A stretch of DNA of 64,000 nt, taken from NCBI RefSeq assembly GCF_000725485.1, contig NZ_JOAG01000010.1:62001-126000 (forward strand), in the 5' to 3' direction. Below, piece after piece: positions 18,070 through 25,627 of the stretch. Each line of letters starts with the position of its first letter. The first letter of the stretch is position 1. The notes under the pieces were generated by a model that was given only the letters and a program-made list of their open reading frames with translations, made no database searches and had not been told where the DNA came from. The stretch is from Nonomuraea candida. GTDB taxonomy: Bacteria; Actinomycetota; Actinomycetes; Streptosporangiales; Streptosporangiaceae. The translations under genes and the position numbers were made by a program.

Positions 18070-18088
18070 GTGCTCGGGAGACTGAACC

Positions 18089-19372
18089 ATGCCGGCTGCC
18101 GTTCTCGTTGGTGCCCAGTGGGGCGATGAGGGCAAGGGCAAGGCCACCGACCTGCTCGGTGGCGACGTCGACTACGTCGTCCGCTATCAGGGTGGCAACA
18201 ACGCGGGACACACCGTGGTCATCGGTGATCAGAAGTACGCGCTCCACCTGCTCCCCACGGGGATCCTCTCGCCGGAGGTGGTGCCCGTCATCGGAAACGG
18301 CGTGGTGATCGACCCGGGCGTGCTGCTCAGCGAGATCGACGGCTTGGCCGAGCGGGGCATCTCCGCGGAGCGGCTGCTGATCTCGTCCAACGCGCATCTG
18401 ATCATGCCGCACCACAAGGCCCTGGACAAGGTGACCGAACGTTACCTGGGCAAGGCCAAGATCGGCACGACGGGGCGGGGCATCGGTCCCGCGTACGGTG
18501 ACAAGATCTACCGCATGGGCGTGCGGGTCCAGGACCTGCTCGACCCCGGCATCCTGGCCAAGAAGATCGAGGTCGCGCTGACCGAGAAGAACCAGGTGCT
18601 GACCAAGGTCTACAACCGGCGCGGGATCGACCCGGCCGCGGTGCTGGAGGAATACCTCGCCTACGCCGAGCGGCTCAAGCCGCACATCGCCGACACCTCG
18701 CTGGTGTTGTCGAAGGCGCTCGACGACGGCAAGTTCGTGCTGCTGGAGGGCGGGCAGGGCACGCTGCTCGACATCGACCACGGCACCTACCCGTTCGTCA
18801 CGTCGTCCTCGCCGACGGCCGGCGGCGCGTGCGCGGGGGCGGGCATCCCGCCGAACCGGCTGACGAAGATCATCGGCATCCTGAAGGCGTACACGACCCG
18901 CGTCGGCTCCGGTCCGTTCCCCACGGAGCTGACCGACGAGATGGGCGACTGGCTGCGCCAGACCGGCGGCGAGTACGGCGTCACGACCGGCCGCAACCGC
19001 CGCTGCGGCTGGTTCGACGCGGTGATCGCCCGCTACGCCACCCGGATCAACGGCGTCACCGACTACTTCCTGACCAAGCTCGACGTGCTGTCGGGGCTGG
19101 AGCGCATCCCGGTGTGCGTGGCCTACGACGTGGACGGCGTGCGGCATGACGAGATCCCCATGACGCAGACCGACTTCCACCACGCCACGCCGATCTACGA
19201 GGAGTTCCCCGGCTGGCAGGAGGACATCACCAGCGCCAAGTCGTTCGCCGACCTGCCGCCGAACGCGCAGGCGTACGTGCGCACGCTGGAGGAGATGAGC
19301 GGCGCGCCCATCTCGGCCATCGGCGTCGGGCCGGGCCGCGACCAGACGATCGTGGTGCGCTCGCTGGTCTGA
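18089..19372 (+). CDS. purA: Adenylosuccinate synthetase
   Basis: 427 residues, normal. It makes adenylosuccinate from IMP, aspartate and GTP, the first committed step to AMP. The N-terminal GTP/IMP loop is [14 protein letters not shown] (~8-21), followed by GGNNAGHT (~37-44). [29 protein letters not shown], and the Arg-rich [11 protein letters not shown] block are all intact. The ATG has GGGAG about 9 bases upstream. The only other purine genes in the window are purD-purC, 9 kb away. A terminator-like hairpin ends only 20 bases before the start codon. Confidence 0.97.
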   Translation: MPAAVLVGAQWGDEGKGKATDLLGGDVDYVVRYQGGNNAGHTVVIGDQKYALHLLPTGILSPEVVPVIGNGVVIDPGVLLSEIDGLAERGISAERLLISSNAHLIMPHHKALDKVTERYLGKAKIGTTGRGIGPAYGDKIYRMGVRVQDLLDPGILAKKIEVALTEKNQVLTKVYNRRGIDPAAVLEEYLAYAERLKPHIADTSLVLSKALDDGKFVLLEGGQGTLLDIDHGTYPFVTSSSPTAGGACAGAGIPPNRLTKIIGILKAYTTRVGSGPFPTELTDEMGDWLRQTGGEYGVTTGRNRRCGWFDAVIARYATRINGVTDYFLTKLDVLSGLERIPVCVAYDVDGVRHDEIPMTQTDFHHATPIYEEFPGWQEDITSAKSFADLPPNAQAYVRTLEEMSGAPISAIGVGPGRDQTIVVRSLV

Positions 19373-19375
19373 CGT

Positions 19376-20335
19376 CTATGAGTACCGCGCGGAGATCTCG
19401 GCGGCTGCCCTGGCCATCTCCGCGCGGGCCTCGGGCGGCGTCATGACCTCGACGTCCGGCCCGAACTGCAGCAGGTGGCGCACCGCGCTGAGCACCGGGT
19501 AGGCCAGCTCGACGCGGGCCCAGTCCGGGTCGTCGTCGGCGGCGACGGGCGGCCCGGTGAAGAAGCCGCCCGCGATGCGGGTCATCATGTCCAGCCGCCC
19601 GCGCCGCACCCGCACGCCCACGCGGACCTCCGCGTTGCGCTCCTCCACCCCACGCCGCAGCGTGTCCCAGACCTCGCCCAGCTCCACGCCCTCGCGCCGG
19701 CGCGCCTCGGCGGCGGTGACGGTGACGCCGGACATGCGCTCGACGCGGAACAGCCGCGGCCTGCCCCGGTGGTCGGCCACCAGGTACCAGACCCCGGCCT
19801 TGGCCACCAGCCCGTACGGGTCCACGGTGTAGGTGTTGACCTTCGTCCCGCCGCTGTGGCGGTAGCGGATGCGCAGCCTGCGGTCGGCGAGCACGGCGGT
19901 GTGCAGGCTCTCCAGGTGGGGCTCCGAGCGCGGCTCGGCCAGCCAGCGGCTGGGATCGACGAGGATGCGGCGGCTGGTCAGCTCGGCCGCCGGGCGGTGC
20001 GGGGCGGGCAGCGCGGCCATCACCTTGCGCAGCGCCGACGACAGCGCCCGGTCCAGCCCCAGCGCCGAGTGCGCGCTGCGCGAGGCCAGCACGAACAGCG
20101 CGCGGGCCTCGTCGGTGGTCAGCCCGGTTACATCGGTGCGGAACCCGGCCAGCAGGCCCACCCCGCCGTGCTTGCCGCGCTCGGCGTAGACCGGCACGCC
20201 CGCCGCCGAGAGCGCCTCGACGTCGCGGTAGATCGTGCGCGGCGACACCTCCAGCCGCTCGGCCAGCTCCCTGGCCGGGACCAGGTCGCGGTGCTGGAGC
20301 AGCAGCACGATGGAGAGCAGCCGGTCGAACTTCAC
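19376..20335 (-). CDS. YafY-type HTH-WYL transcriptional regulator
   Basis: 319 residues. The N-terminal winged HTH (~1-60, FDRLLSIVLLLQHRDLVPARE, SPRTIYRDVEALSAAGVP) is typical of DeoR/YafY proteins. The WYL domain (~140-225) holds IRYRHSGG, NTYTVDPYGLVAKAGVWYLVADH and RLFRVERMSGV, and a WCX-like C-terminal extension follows. WYL regulators sense small ligands or nucleic acids. It is divergent from a flavin oxidase gene, and the palindrome at 20348-20362 between them is a likely operator. It ends 3 bases from the convergent purA stop. Confidence 0.9.
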   Translation of the reverse strand: MKFDRLLSIVLLLQHRDLVPARELAERLEVSPRTIYRDVEALSAAGVPVYAERGKHGGVGLLAGFRTDVTGLTTDEARALFVLASRSAHSALGLDRALSSALRKVMAALPAPHRPAAELTSRRILVDPSRWLAEPRSEPHLESLHTAVLADRRLRIRYRHSGGTKVNTYTVDPYGLVAKAGVWYLVADHRGRPRLFRVERMSGVTVTAAEARRREGVELGEVWDTLRRGVEERNAEVRVGVRVRRGRLDMMTRIAGGFFTGPPVAADDDPDWARVELAYPVLSAVRHLLQFGPDVEVMTPPEARAEMARAAAEISARYS

Positions 20336-20347
20336 CGCCTCAATATA

Positions 20348-20362
20348 TGACGGCGGCTGTCA
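20348..20362. promoter_or_regulatory. Candidate WYL-regulator operator
   Basis: TGACGGCGGCTGTCA: TGAC-N7-GTCA, 13 bases before the regulator start and 25 before the flavin oxidase start. Confidence 0.5.
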
Positions 20363-20386
20363 CGTTATGGGGCCAGACTCCAGCCC

Positions 20387-21733
20387 ATGAACGACATGGA
20401 CAACGAGCTGAAGGCCGTCGCGGGGCCGGTGCTGCGACCGGGCGACGAGGGGTTCGACGAGGAACGGGCGGGGTTCAACCTCGCCGTACGCCACCGGCCC
20501 GACGTGATCGTCTGCGCCGTGGCGGCGGAGGACGTGCGGGTGGCGGTGGAGTTCGCCGGCGCCCGGGGGCTGCCGGTGGCGGTGAAGAGCACCGGGCACG
20601 GGTTCTCGGTGCCGGCCGAGGGCGGGGTGCTGGTCTCCACGCGGCGCATGACGGGCGTGCGGGTGGACCCGGACGCGGGCACGGCATGGGTCGCGGCGGG
20701 GGCGCGCTGGCAGGACGTGGTCGCGGCGGCGGCGCCGTACGGGCTGGCGCCGCTGAACGGCTCGGCCCCGCACGTGGGGGTCGTCGGCTACACCCTCGGC
20801 GGCGGGCTGCCCCTGCTCGGCCGCAGCCACGGCTACGCCGCCGACCGGGTGCGCGCCATGGAGGTGGTGACGGCCGACGGCCGGCTGCGGCACGTCACCC
20901 CGGACAGCGAGCCCGACCTGTACTGGGCGCTGCTCGGCGGCCGGGACAACTTCGGCATCGTGACCGGCCTGGAGTTCGGCCTCGTGCCGGTGGCCAGGCT
21001 GTACGGCGGCGGGCTGTACTTCGACGCCGTCCGGACCCCGGGCCTCCTGGAGTCCTACCTGCGCTGGACGGCCACCGTGCCGGAGCCGATGAACTCCTCC
21101 GTGGCGCTGATCCCGATGCCCGACGTGCCGGACGTGCCCGAAGCGTTGCGCGGCAGGCACCTGTTCCACGTGCGCATCGCCTTCACCGGCTCGCCGGAGG
21201 AGGGCGAGCGGCTGGTCGCGCCGCTGCGCGCGATCGGGCCCGCGCTGATCGACTCGCTGCGCGACCTGCCCTACGCCGAGAGCGCCTCCATCCACGACGA
21301 CCCGCCCACGCCCATGCCGTGGTCCTCCGACTCCGTGCTGCTCGGGGAGCTGGACGACGCCGCGATCACGACGCTGGCCGGCCTCGTCACGCCGGGCCCC
21401 GCCATCGTCGAGCTGCGGCACCTGGGCGGCGCGCTGTCCCGGCCGCCGGTCCACCCGAACGCCGTCGGGCACCGCGACGCGCGGTACCTGATCGGCGTGC
21501 TCAACCCGGGCGCCGGCGACGCCCCGGAGCGGGCCGGCCTGGTGCGGGCCCTGGCCCCGTGGACCGTGGGCCGCTTCGTCAACCTCATGGGCCACGGGGC
21601 CGACGCGGGGCCCGAGCAGGTGCGCAGCGCCTACGAGCCGGCCACCCTGAAGCGCCTGACCACCCTCAAGACGGCCTACGACCCCGAGGACACCTTCAGG
21701 ATCACCTATCACCTGCCGCCCGTCAGCGCGTGA
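20387..21733 (+). CDS. FAD-binding PCMH-type oxidoreductase (berberine-bridge-enzyme-like)
   Basis: 448 residues. The PCMH FAD-binding domain (~35-205) shows RPDVIVCAVAAEDV, KSTGHGFSV (the His often linked to FAD), a second loop VGVVGYTLGGGLPLLGRSHGYAAD and GGRDNFGIVTGLEF. The C-terminal berberine-bridge motif region is recognisable at the end (RSAYEPATLKRLTTLKTAYDP, FRITYHL). No Cys is seen at the second covalent-FAD position. Such enzymes oxidise sugars, alcohols or specialised metabolites using O2; the substrate here is unknown. It is divergent from and probably controlled by the WYL regulator. Confidence 0.88.
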   Translation: MNDMDNELKAVAGPVLRPGDEGFDEERAGFNLAVRHRPDVIVCAVAAEDVRVAVEFAGARGLPVAVKSTGHGFSVPAEGGVLVSTRRMTGVRVDPDAGTAWVAAGARWQDVVAAAAPYGLAPLNGSAPHVGVVGYTLGGGLPLLGRSHGYAADRVRAMEVVTADGRLRHVTPDSEPDLYWALLGGRDNFGIVTGLEFGLVPVARLYGGGLYFDAVRTPGLLESYLRWTATVPEPMNSSVALIPMPDVPDVPEALRGRHLFHVRIAFTGSPEEGERLVAPLRAIGPALIDSLRDLPYAESASIHDDPPTPMPWSSDSVLLGELDDAAITTLAGLVTPGPAIVELRHLGGALSRPPVHPNAVGHRDARYLIGVLNPGAGDAPERAGLVRALAPWTVGRFVNLMGHGADAGPEQVRSAYEPATLKRLTTLKTAYDPEDTFRITYHLPPVSA

Positions 21734-21784
21734 GCACGGCAGGCCATCCACAAGGGGTTAACAGTTTCTTGTAGCACAATGCGC

Positions 21785-21814
21785 TTGCACTCTTGGAGTC
21801 CACGCCTGTAGCTT
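21785..21814 (+). promoter_or_regulatory. Candidate promoter of the Abi-methylase operon
   Basis: TTGCAC (21785-21790), an 18-base spacer, then TAGCTT (21809-21814) preceded by TG. A start near 21821 would give a leader of about 150 bases that contains the structured region. Confidence 0.45.
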
Positions 21815-21830
21815 TGCGGTACAGCGGAGG

Positions 21831-21942
21831 GCCTTCAGAGGCGAGGATTCGTACGGCTCGGAGAAAAGCCGTGCCCCGGGCGGCATGCTGCGCAGAGGCG
21901 GACCCGGGGCGTACGAATTCAGCATACCCCGGGGCAACGCTG
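21831..21942 (+). ncRNA. Structured leader, candidate regulatory or antitoxin RNA
   Basis: Dense complementary segments upstream of the HEPN gene. GCCT/AGGC (21831-21842) forms a tetraloop hairpin. ATTCGT (21847-21852) pairs with ACGAAT (21913-21918); the full inverted repeat is ATTCGTACG/CGTACGAAT. ACGGCT (21853-21858) pairs with AGCCGT (21867-21872). GCCCCGGG (21873-21880) pairs with CCCGGGGC (21903-21910) and could alternatively pair with CCCCGGGG (21927-21934). CAGC/GCTG (21920-21923, 21939-21942) closes a last stem. Together these give a multi-branch fold. AbiF-type Abi_2 proteins are known to be paired with an upstream structured RNA; that this is one is inference. Confidence 0.5.
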
Positions 21943-21971
21943 CATGTCAGCCAGGTCTTGGAGGCGCTGTC

Positions 21972-22616
21972 GTGCGTACCGAACTGCCCCGTTGGGTCGA
22001 GCGCGTGATCTCCGTGCCCCGGTTCGCTCCGTACCTCGGCGCCTTTCCGAGCGACCATCTGATCGCCTGGAATCTCTATCAGTGGAACATCGAGGTGTCC
22101 CAGGCGTTCTATGGGCCGCTGAACCTGCTGGAGGTCAGCCTGCGCAACGCCGAGCACGACCGGTTGCGCGCCCGGTTCGGGCGGGACGACTGGTGGCGGG
22201 TGGCGCCTCTGGACGCGTACGACGCGGACAAGATCACCGTGGCCGAGTCGCAGCTACGCCGGAAAGGCGTTCGCTCCCCTTCCGCCGATGCCGTGGTCGC
22301 CGAGTTGTCGTTCGGCTTCTGGGTGTCGCTCCTGAACCGCCGGTACGACCGTCATCTGTGGGTCCCGGCGCTGCACGCGGCATTCCCGCACTACCGGGGC
22401 AGAAGGGAGGCCCTGCGCGACAAGCTGGACGCCATGCTTCGGCTGCGTAATCGCATCATGCACCACGAGCCCATCCATCACCGGCACCTGGCGGCCGACC
22501 ATGCCAAGATCTGCCTGCTGCTCGGCTACATCGAGCCGGAGATCGTCTCCTGGCTGCGGGTCTTCGACCGGGTGCCGGAGGTGCTGGCCCGCCGGCCGGA
22601 GCAGGCGAGATCATGA
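21972..22616 (+). CDS. Abi_2 (AbiD/AbiF-like) HEPN protein, probable RNase effector
   Basis: 214 residues from GTG 21972, which has GGAGG 7 bases upstream; an ATG at 21885 in frame lacks support. All-helical Abi_2 protein: PRFAPYLGAF, LYQWNIEVSQAFYGPL, LLEVSLRNAEHDRL (~53-65), ELSFGFWVSLLNRRY and LWVPALHAAFP, ending in MLRLRNRIMHHEPI. There Arg159-Asn160 and His164 form the RN-x3-H (RX4-6H) motif of HEPN ribonucleases. Family members act in phage abortive infection, some as toxins held in check by an RNA. The ATGA overlap (22613-22616) couples it to the DNA methylase gene, and a structured leader precedes it. Ribonuclease activity is inferred from the motif. Confidence 0.82.
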   Translation: MRTELPRWVERVISVPRFAPYLGAFPSDHLIAWNLYQWNIEVSQAFYGPLNLLEVSLRNAEHDRLRARFGRDDWWRVAPLDAYDADKITVAESQLRRKGVRSPSADAVVAELSFGFWVSLLNRRYDRHLWVPALHAAFPHYRGRREALRDKLDAMLRLRNRIMHHEPIHHRHLAADHAKICLLLGYIEPEIVSWLRVFDRVPEVLARRPEQARS

Positions 22617-24250
22617 ACGTGCCGCAGGGGCTGGTCTCCAGGGCGGACATCGCACGCCTGACCGGGGTGAAACGGCCGGCTGTGACCAACTGGGAGCGCC
22701 GTCATGAGGATTTCCCCCGGCCGTACCGCCTCGGAGGGGAGGAGCTCTTCCCCGTCGAGTCCGTGCTGGCGTGGCTCGGCCAGCGGAGGATCCCGCGGAA
22801 CGCGCTCCTGCCGGGCGAGCCTCCCGGCACGACCTTCGGCCAGAGGTTCCTCGGGAACCTCGCCGACCAACCGCCTGCGGCACCCGCCGAGCCGTCCCCC
22901 GCACCCGGGCCTCTCCCTGAGGTGGAAGAGGAGGTGTGGCACCGGCTTCACCTGCTACGAGGCACGCAGGAGGTGGCCCGCTATCGCAATCTGGTGCTCA
23001 GTCTGGTCTTCGTGCGCGCACGGCACCCTGACGCGTGGCGGGCCATCGCGGAAAGGGATGTCCGCAAGCCGATCCCCCTTGTCCTGGACTCGCTGCAGGC
23101 GATGGCCCCAGGGCCCATGCGGATTGCCGCCTTTCTCGACGTCGAGACCGACGTTCCCGGCGAACTCCTCACCGTGGTCGATCTCGCCGTCGGCACTCTC
23201 GGCGGCGCCGAGGCCTTCCGCTTCTTGCTGGATCGCTTCGCCGCCAGGGAGGGCCGGAGAGGCGGGGAGTTCTACACGCCCCGCTCCGTGGCCCGGACCC
23301 TCGTGGACGCGCTCGCACCAGAGCCGCCCGCGCAGATCTATGACCCGTGCTGCGGCTCGGGCGAGATCCTGCTCACGGCGGTGCTGCGAGCGCGGGAGAT
23401 GGGTACGGACCAAGGGTTCGTCGTCCACGGAGACGCGCTCAACTCCGAAGCTCTGGCCCTGGCGCAGATGAACCTGACGCTGCACGGCGCCGAAGCCCGG
23501 CTCGACCAGCAGAGCACGGACGTGCTCGGGTCTTTCCGCCCTTCCGCTCAGCGCTATCCCTACGTCATCACCAATCCCCCGTTCAGCATGCGCGACTGGT
23601 CCAGGGAGGATCCGGCCCAGAGCCCGCATTGGCGCTTCGGGCCGCCGCCGCGCCACAACGCGGACTTCGCGTGGCTGCAGTACGCACTCGGCCGTCTCGC
23701 GCCGGGAGGCCGCGCCGCGGTTCTCATGCCACCTGGCGCGGCCTTCCGGGAGGGGCGGGAAAGCGTGATCCGGCGAAGACTGGTGGAGAACGCCTGCGTC
23801 GAGGCGCTCATAGCGTTGCCTCCGATGCTCTTCTACTCGACGGGGATCGGAGCCACGATCTGGCTGCTGCGCCCGTCCGAGCAGTCAGGGCGTGGGGTCC
23901 TCTTCGTGGACGCGACGGAGCTGGGCCGGCTGTCACAACGCACTCAGCGCGAGCTGACGGAAGAGGACCACGCGGCGATCAGAGACGTGCTCGCCGACTG
24001 GCGCGCCGGCGTGACTCCGGCCCATGGATCCCTCCCGACTGCGGTGATGACGGCCGAGGAGCTCAGCGCGCATGACTACAACCTCAATCCCGGCAAGTAC
24101 GCCGTCGGAGCGCCGACAGCCGTGCGAGGCGGTGGTCCGGACGCCGTCGCGAGGTTGCGCCGCGAGCTGCGCCGGTTGCACGAGCGGGCGGTGAAGGCGG
24201 ACGTCGCCGTGGAACAGGTGATGGGCGGGCTCACATGGCCGAGCATCTGA
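22613..24250 (+). CDS. Type I-like N6-adenine DNA methylase (HsdM-like) with N-terminal HTH
   Basis: 545 residues. An N-terminal HTH (~8-35, SRADIARLTGVKRPAVTNWE) is followed by a Pro-rich linker, a helical HsdM N-domain, GGEFYTPRSVARTLV (217-231), SAM motif I DPCCGSGEIL (244-253), motif IV NPPF (321-324) and an HsdM-like C-terminus ending in a helical S-subunit contact region. All catalytic motifs are intact. It overlaps the upstream HEPN gene by 4 bases and the downstream S-subunit gene by 16, so the three products are probably made together. No HsdR helicase/nuclease gene is present within the window. The HTH is not part of standard HsdM and suggests autoregulation or extra DNA contact. 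Confidence 0.9.
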   Translation: MNVPQGLVSRADIARLTGVKRPAVTNWERRHEDFPRPYRLGGEELFPVESVLAWLGQRRIPRNALLPGEPPGTTFGQRFLGNLADQPPAAPAEPSPAPGPLPEVEEEVWHRLHLLRGTQEVARYRNLVLSLVFVRARHPDAWRAIAERDVRKPIPLVLDSLQAMAPGPMRIAAFLDVETDVPGELLTVVDLAVGTLGGAEAFRFLLDRFAAREGRRGGEFYTPRSVARTLVDALAPEPPAQIYDPCCGSGEILLTAVLRAREMGTDQGFVVHGDALNSEALALAQMNLTLHGAEARLDQQSTDVLGSFRPSAQRYPYVITNPPFSMRDWSREDPAQSPHWRFGPPPRHNADFAWLQYALGRLAPGGRAAVLMPPGAAFREGRESVIRRRLVENACVEALIALPPMLFYSTGIGATIWLLRPSEQSGRGVLFVDATELGRLSQRTQRELTEEDHAAIRDVLADWRAGVTPAHGSLPTAVMTAEELSAHDYNLNPGKYAVGAPTAVRGGGPDAVARLRRELRRLHERAVKADVAVEQVMGGLTWPSI

Positions 24251-24861
24251 TCGGCGACCTGCCCGAGGGCTGGCGTGCGGTGAGTCTCGCCGAGATCGGT
24301 GAGCTCACCGCGGGCACCGCCACTCCGGCCACCTCGGAGGAAGGAACCGTCGCGGTGGCCAAGCCCAAGAACCTCGTCCGCGGCCGGATAGCCGGTCCTC
24401 CCGATCTCATAGACGAAGACGAGGCGCGGAGGCTGGACCGGTACCGGCTGGTGGAGGGCGACATCGTCTGCGTGCGAACCGGCGGGCTCGGCAGACACGC
24501 GCTGATGACCCGGGAACAGCACGGATGGGTGTGCGGCACGGGGTTGATCAGGGTTCGTCTGCGCGAGGAAGTCGATCATCACTACCTCAACCACTATCTG
24601 AGCCATCCAGCGGTCCTGGACTGGCTGACGCGCAACTCCGTGCGCAGCCCGATCCCCAGCATCAGCACCACCGTCCTGGGCACCTTGCCCGTGGCGCTTC
24701 CTCCCCCGGAGGCGCAACGGGCCATCGGCCATGCCCTTCACACCCTGAGCGAGAAGATCGAGGCACACGAGCGAATCGCGGAGACGACCACCGCACTTCG
24801 CGACACGCTCCTTCCGCTGCTGATCTCCGGAACCGTGATCGCCCCCGGCAAGGAGGGGTGA
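24235..24861 (+). CDS. Half-length type I specificity subunit (HsdS-like)
   Basis: 208 residues, half of a normal HsdS. It has a single target-recognition domain (~8-165; LPEGWRAVSLAEIGELTAG, RLVEGDIVCVRTGG, GTGLIRVRLREE, IPSISTTVLGTLPVALPPPEAQRAIG) and one conserved helix (~165-195, ALHTLSEKIEAHERIAETTTALRDTLLPLLISG). Two copies would need to assemble to mimic a full two-domain subunit and would then read a palindromic split site. It overlaps the methylase gene by 16 bases. No truncation scar is seen; the frame ends cleanly at TGA and is followed by a convergent GNAT gene. Confidence 0.88.
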   Translation: MAEHLIGDLPEGWRAVSLAEIGELTAGTATPATSEEGTVAVAKPKNLVRGRIAGPPDLIDEDEARRLDRYRLVEGDIVCVRTGGLGRHALMTREQHGWVCGTGLIRVRLREEVDHHYLNHYLSHPAVLDWLTRNSVRSPIPSISTTVLGTLPVALPPPEAQRAIGHALHTLSEKIEAHERIAETTTALRDTLLPLLISGTVIAPGKEG

Positions 24862-24867
24862 AGCCTC

Positions 24868-25518
24868 TCAGGAGGAGGTGAGCACGGCTGCCGTCATCGG
24901 GGTGTGGAGGGTCCAGCCGAGGGTCTCGTACAGGGCCTGGCCCTGGGCGGTGGCCACCAGGACGCCCGTGCGGGCGCCCCTGGCGGCGGCCGTGGCGGCG
25001 ATCGTTCTCATGACGGTCGTGCCCAGGCCGCGGCGGCGGTGCCCGCCGGCCGTCTCCACCTGGTCCACCACCGCGGTCGTGCCCGCGATCGCGAACTGGC
25101 CGCGCGCCGCGACCTCCCCCGCCCCCGTCAGCAGGCGGGCGGCCGTGACGCCCGCCCTGGTGGTGACGGCCAGGTGGTAGCCGGGCGGGGGCGGCGGCGC
25201 GTCCCCGCCCAGCCGGGCGGTCATCATGAACTCGGGGTCCTGGACCGACCAGCGCGGCGGCAGCAGCGGGGCCACGGCCTGCACGGGCGCGCAGAGCTTG
25301 AGCCAGGTGCCCGGTACGGTGATCGCGGACGTCAGGCCGCGCACCGCCGCCGGCGTCGGGGCGGCGACGATGTGCCTGGCCACGTGACCGGGCAGGCCGA
25401 CGTCCACGCGGAGGCCCCAGCGGTCGGTCACGGGGGCGGGGGCGCTGCGGGAGATGGCCCACCCCTCGACCCATGCCCGAACTGTGGGGGAATGGGCACC
25501 TTTGAGGACCTCCGTCAT
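24868..25518 (-). CDS. GNAT-family N-acetyltransferase
   Basis: 216 residues from ATG 25518. The C-terminal GNAT fold shows the acetyl-CoA loop HRRRGLGTTVMRTIAATAAARG (motif A, R-x-x-G-x-G type), preceded by the strand VVDQVETAGG and followed by GVLVATAQGQALYETLGW. The N-terminal half is a divergent GNAT-like repeat. The substrate is unknown. The start has no ribosome site but a TAAGCT box exactly 7 bases upstream, so a leaderless mRNA is likely. It is convergent with the HsdS gene (6 bases apart) and divergent from the GDPD gene. Confidence 0.85.
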   Translation of the reverse strand: MTEVLKGAHSPTVRAWVEGWAISRSAPAPVTDRWGLRVDVGLPGHVARHIVAAPTPAAVRGLTSAITVPGTWLKLCAPVQAVAPLLPPRWSVQDPEFMMTARLGGDAPPPPPGYHLAVTTRAGVTAARLLTGAGEVAARGQFAIAGTTAVVDQVETAGGHRRRGLGTTVMRTIAATAAARGARTGVLVATAQGQALYETLGWTLHTPMTAAVLTSS

Positions 25519-25525
25519 AAAGAAC

Positions 25526-25531
25526 AGCTTA
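25526..25531 (-). promoter_or_regulatory. Leaderless-type -10 box for the GNAT gene
   Basis: TAAGCT on the minus strand, 7 bases before ATG 25518; the same hexamer and spacing as at pyrE. Confidence 0.5.
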
Positions 25532-25614
25532 TTGTCTGTCCGAAACCCCGCGACCGGGCGTAGCAGGATAAAAAGGACACGGCGTGGCACTGCCGTGACG
25601 TGCCCCGAGGCAGG

Positions 25615-25620
25615 TAGGGT
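25615..25620 (+). promoter_or_regulatory. Leaderless-type -10 box for the GDPD gene
   Basis: TAGGGT, then 7 bases, then GTG 25628; no Shine-Dalgarno sequence. Confidence 0.45.
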
Positions 25621-25627
25621 CCCGGTT

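Noticed and set aside
21885..21971. Upstream extension of the HEPN protein to ATG 21885
   Set aside because: The extra 29 residues lie over the structured leader and lack similarity to Abi_2; GTG 21972 has GGAGG at proper distance.
24235..24861. HsdS as a truncated pseudogene
   Set aside because: Frame ends cleanly, contains one full recognition domain and helix, and overlaps hsdM normally; half-size subunits are known.
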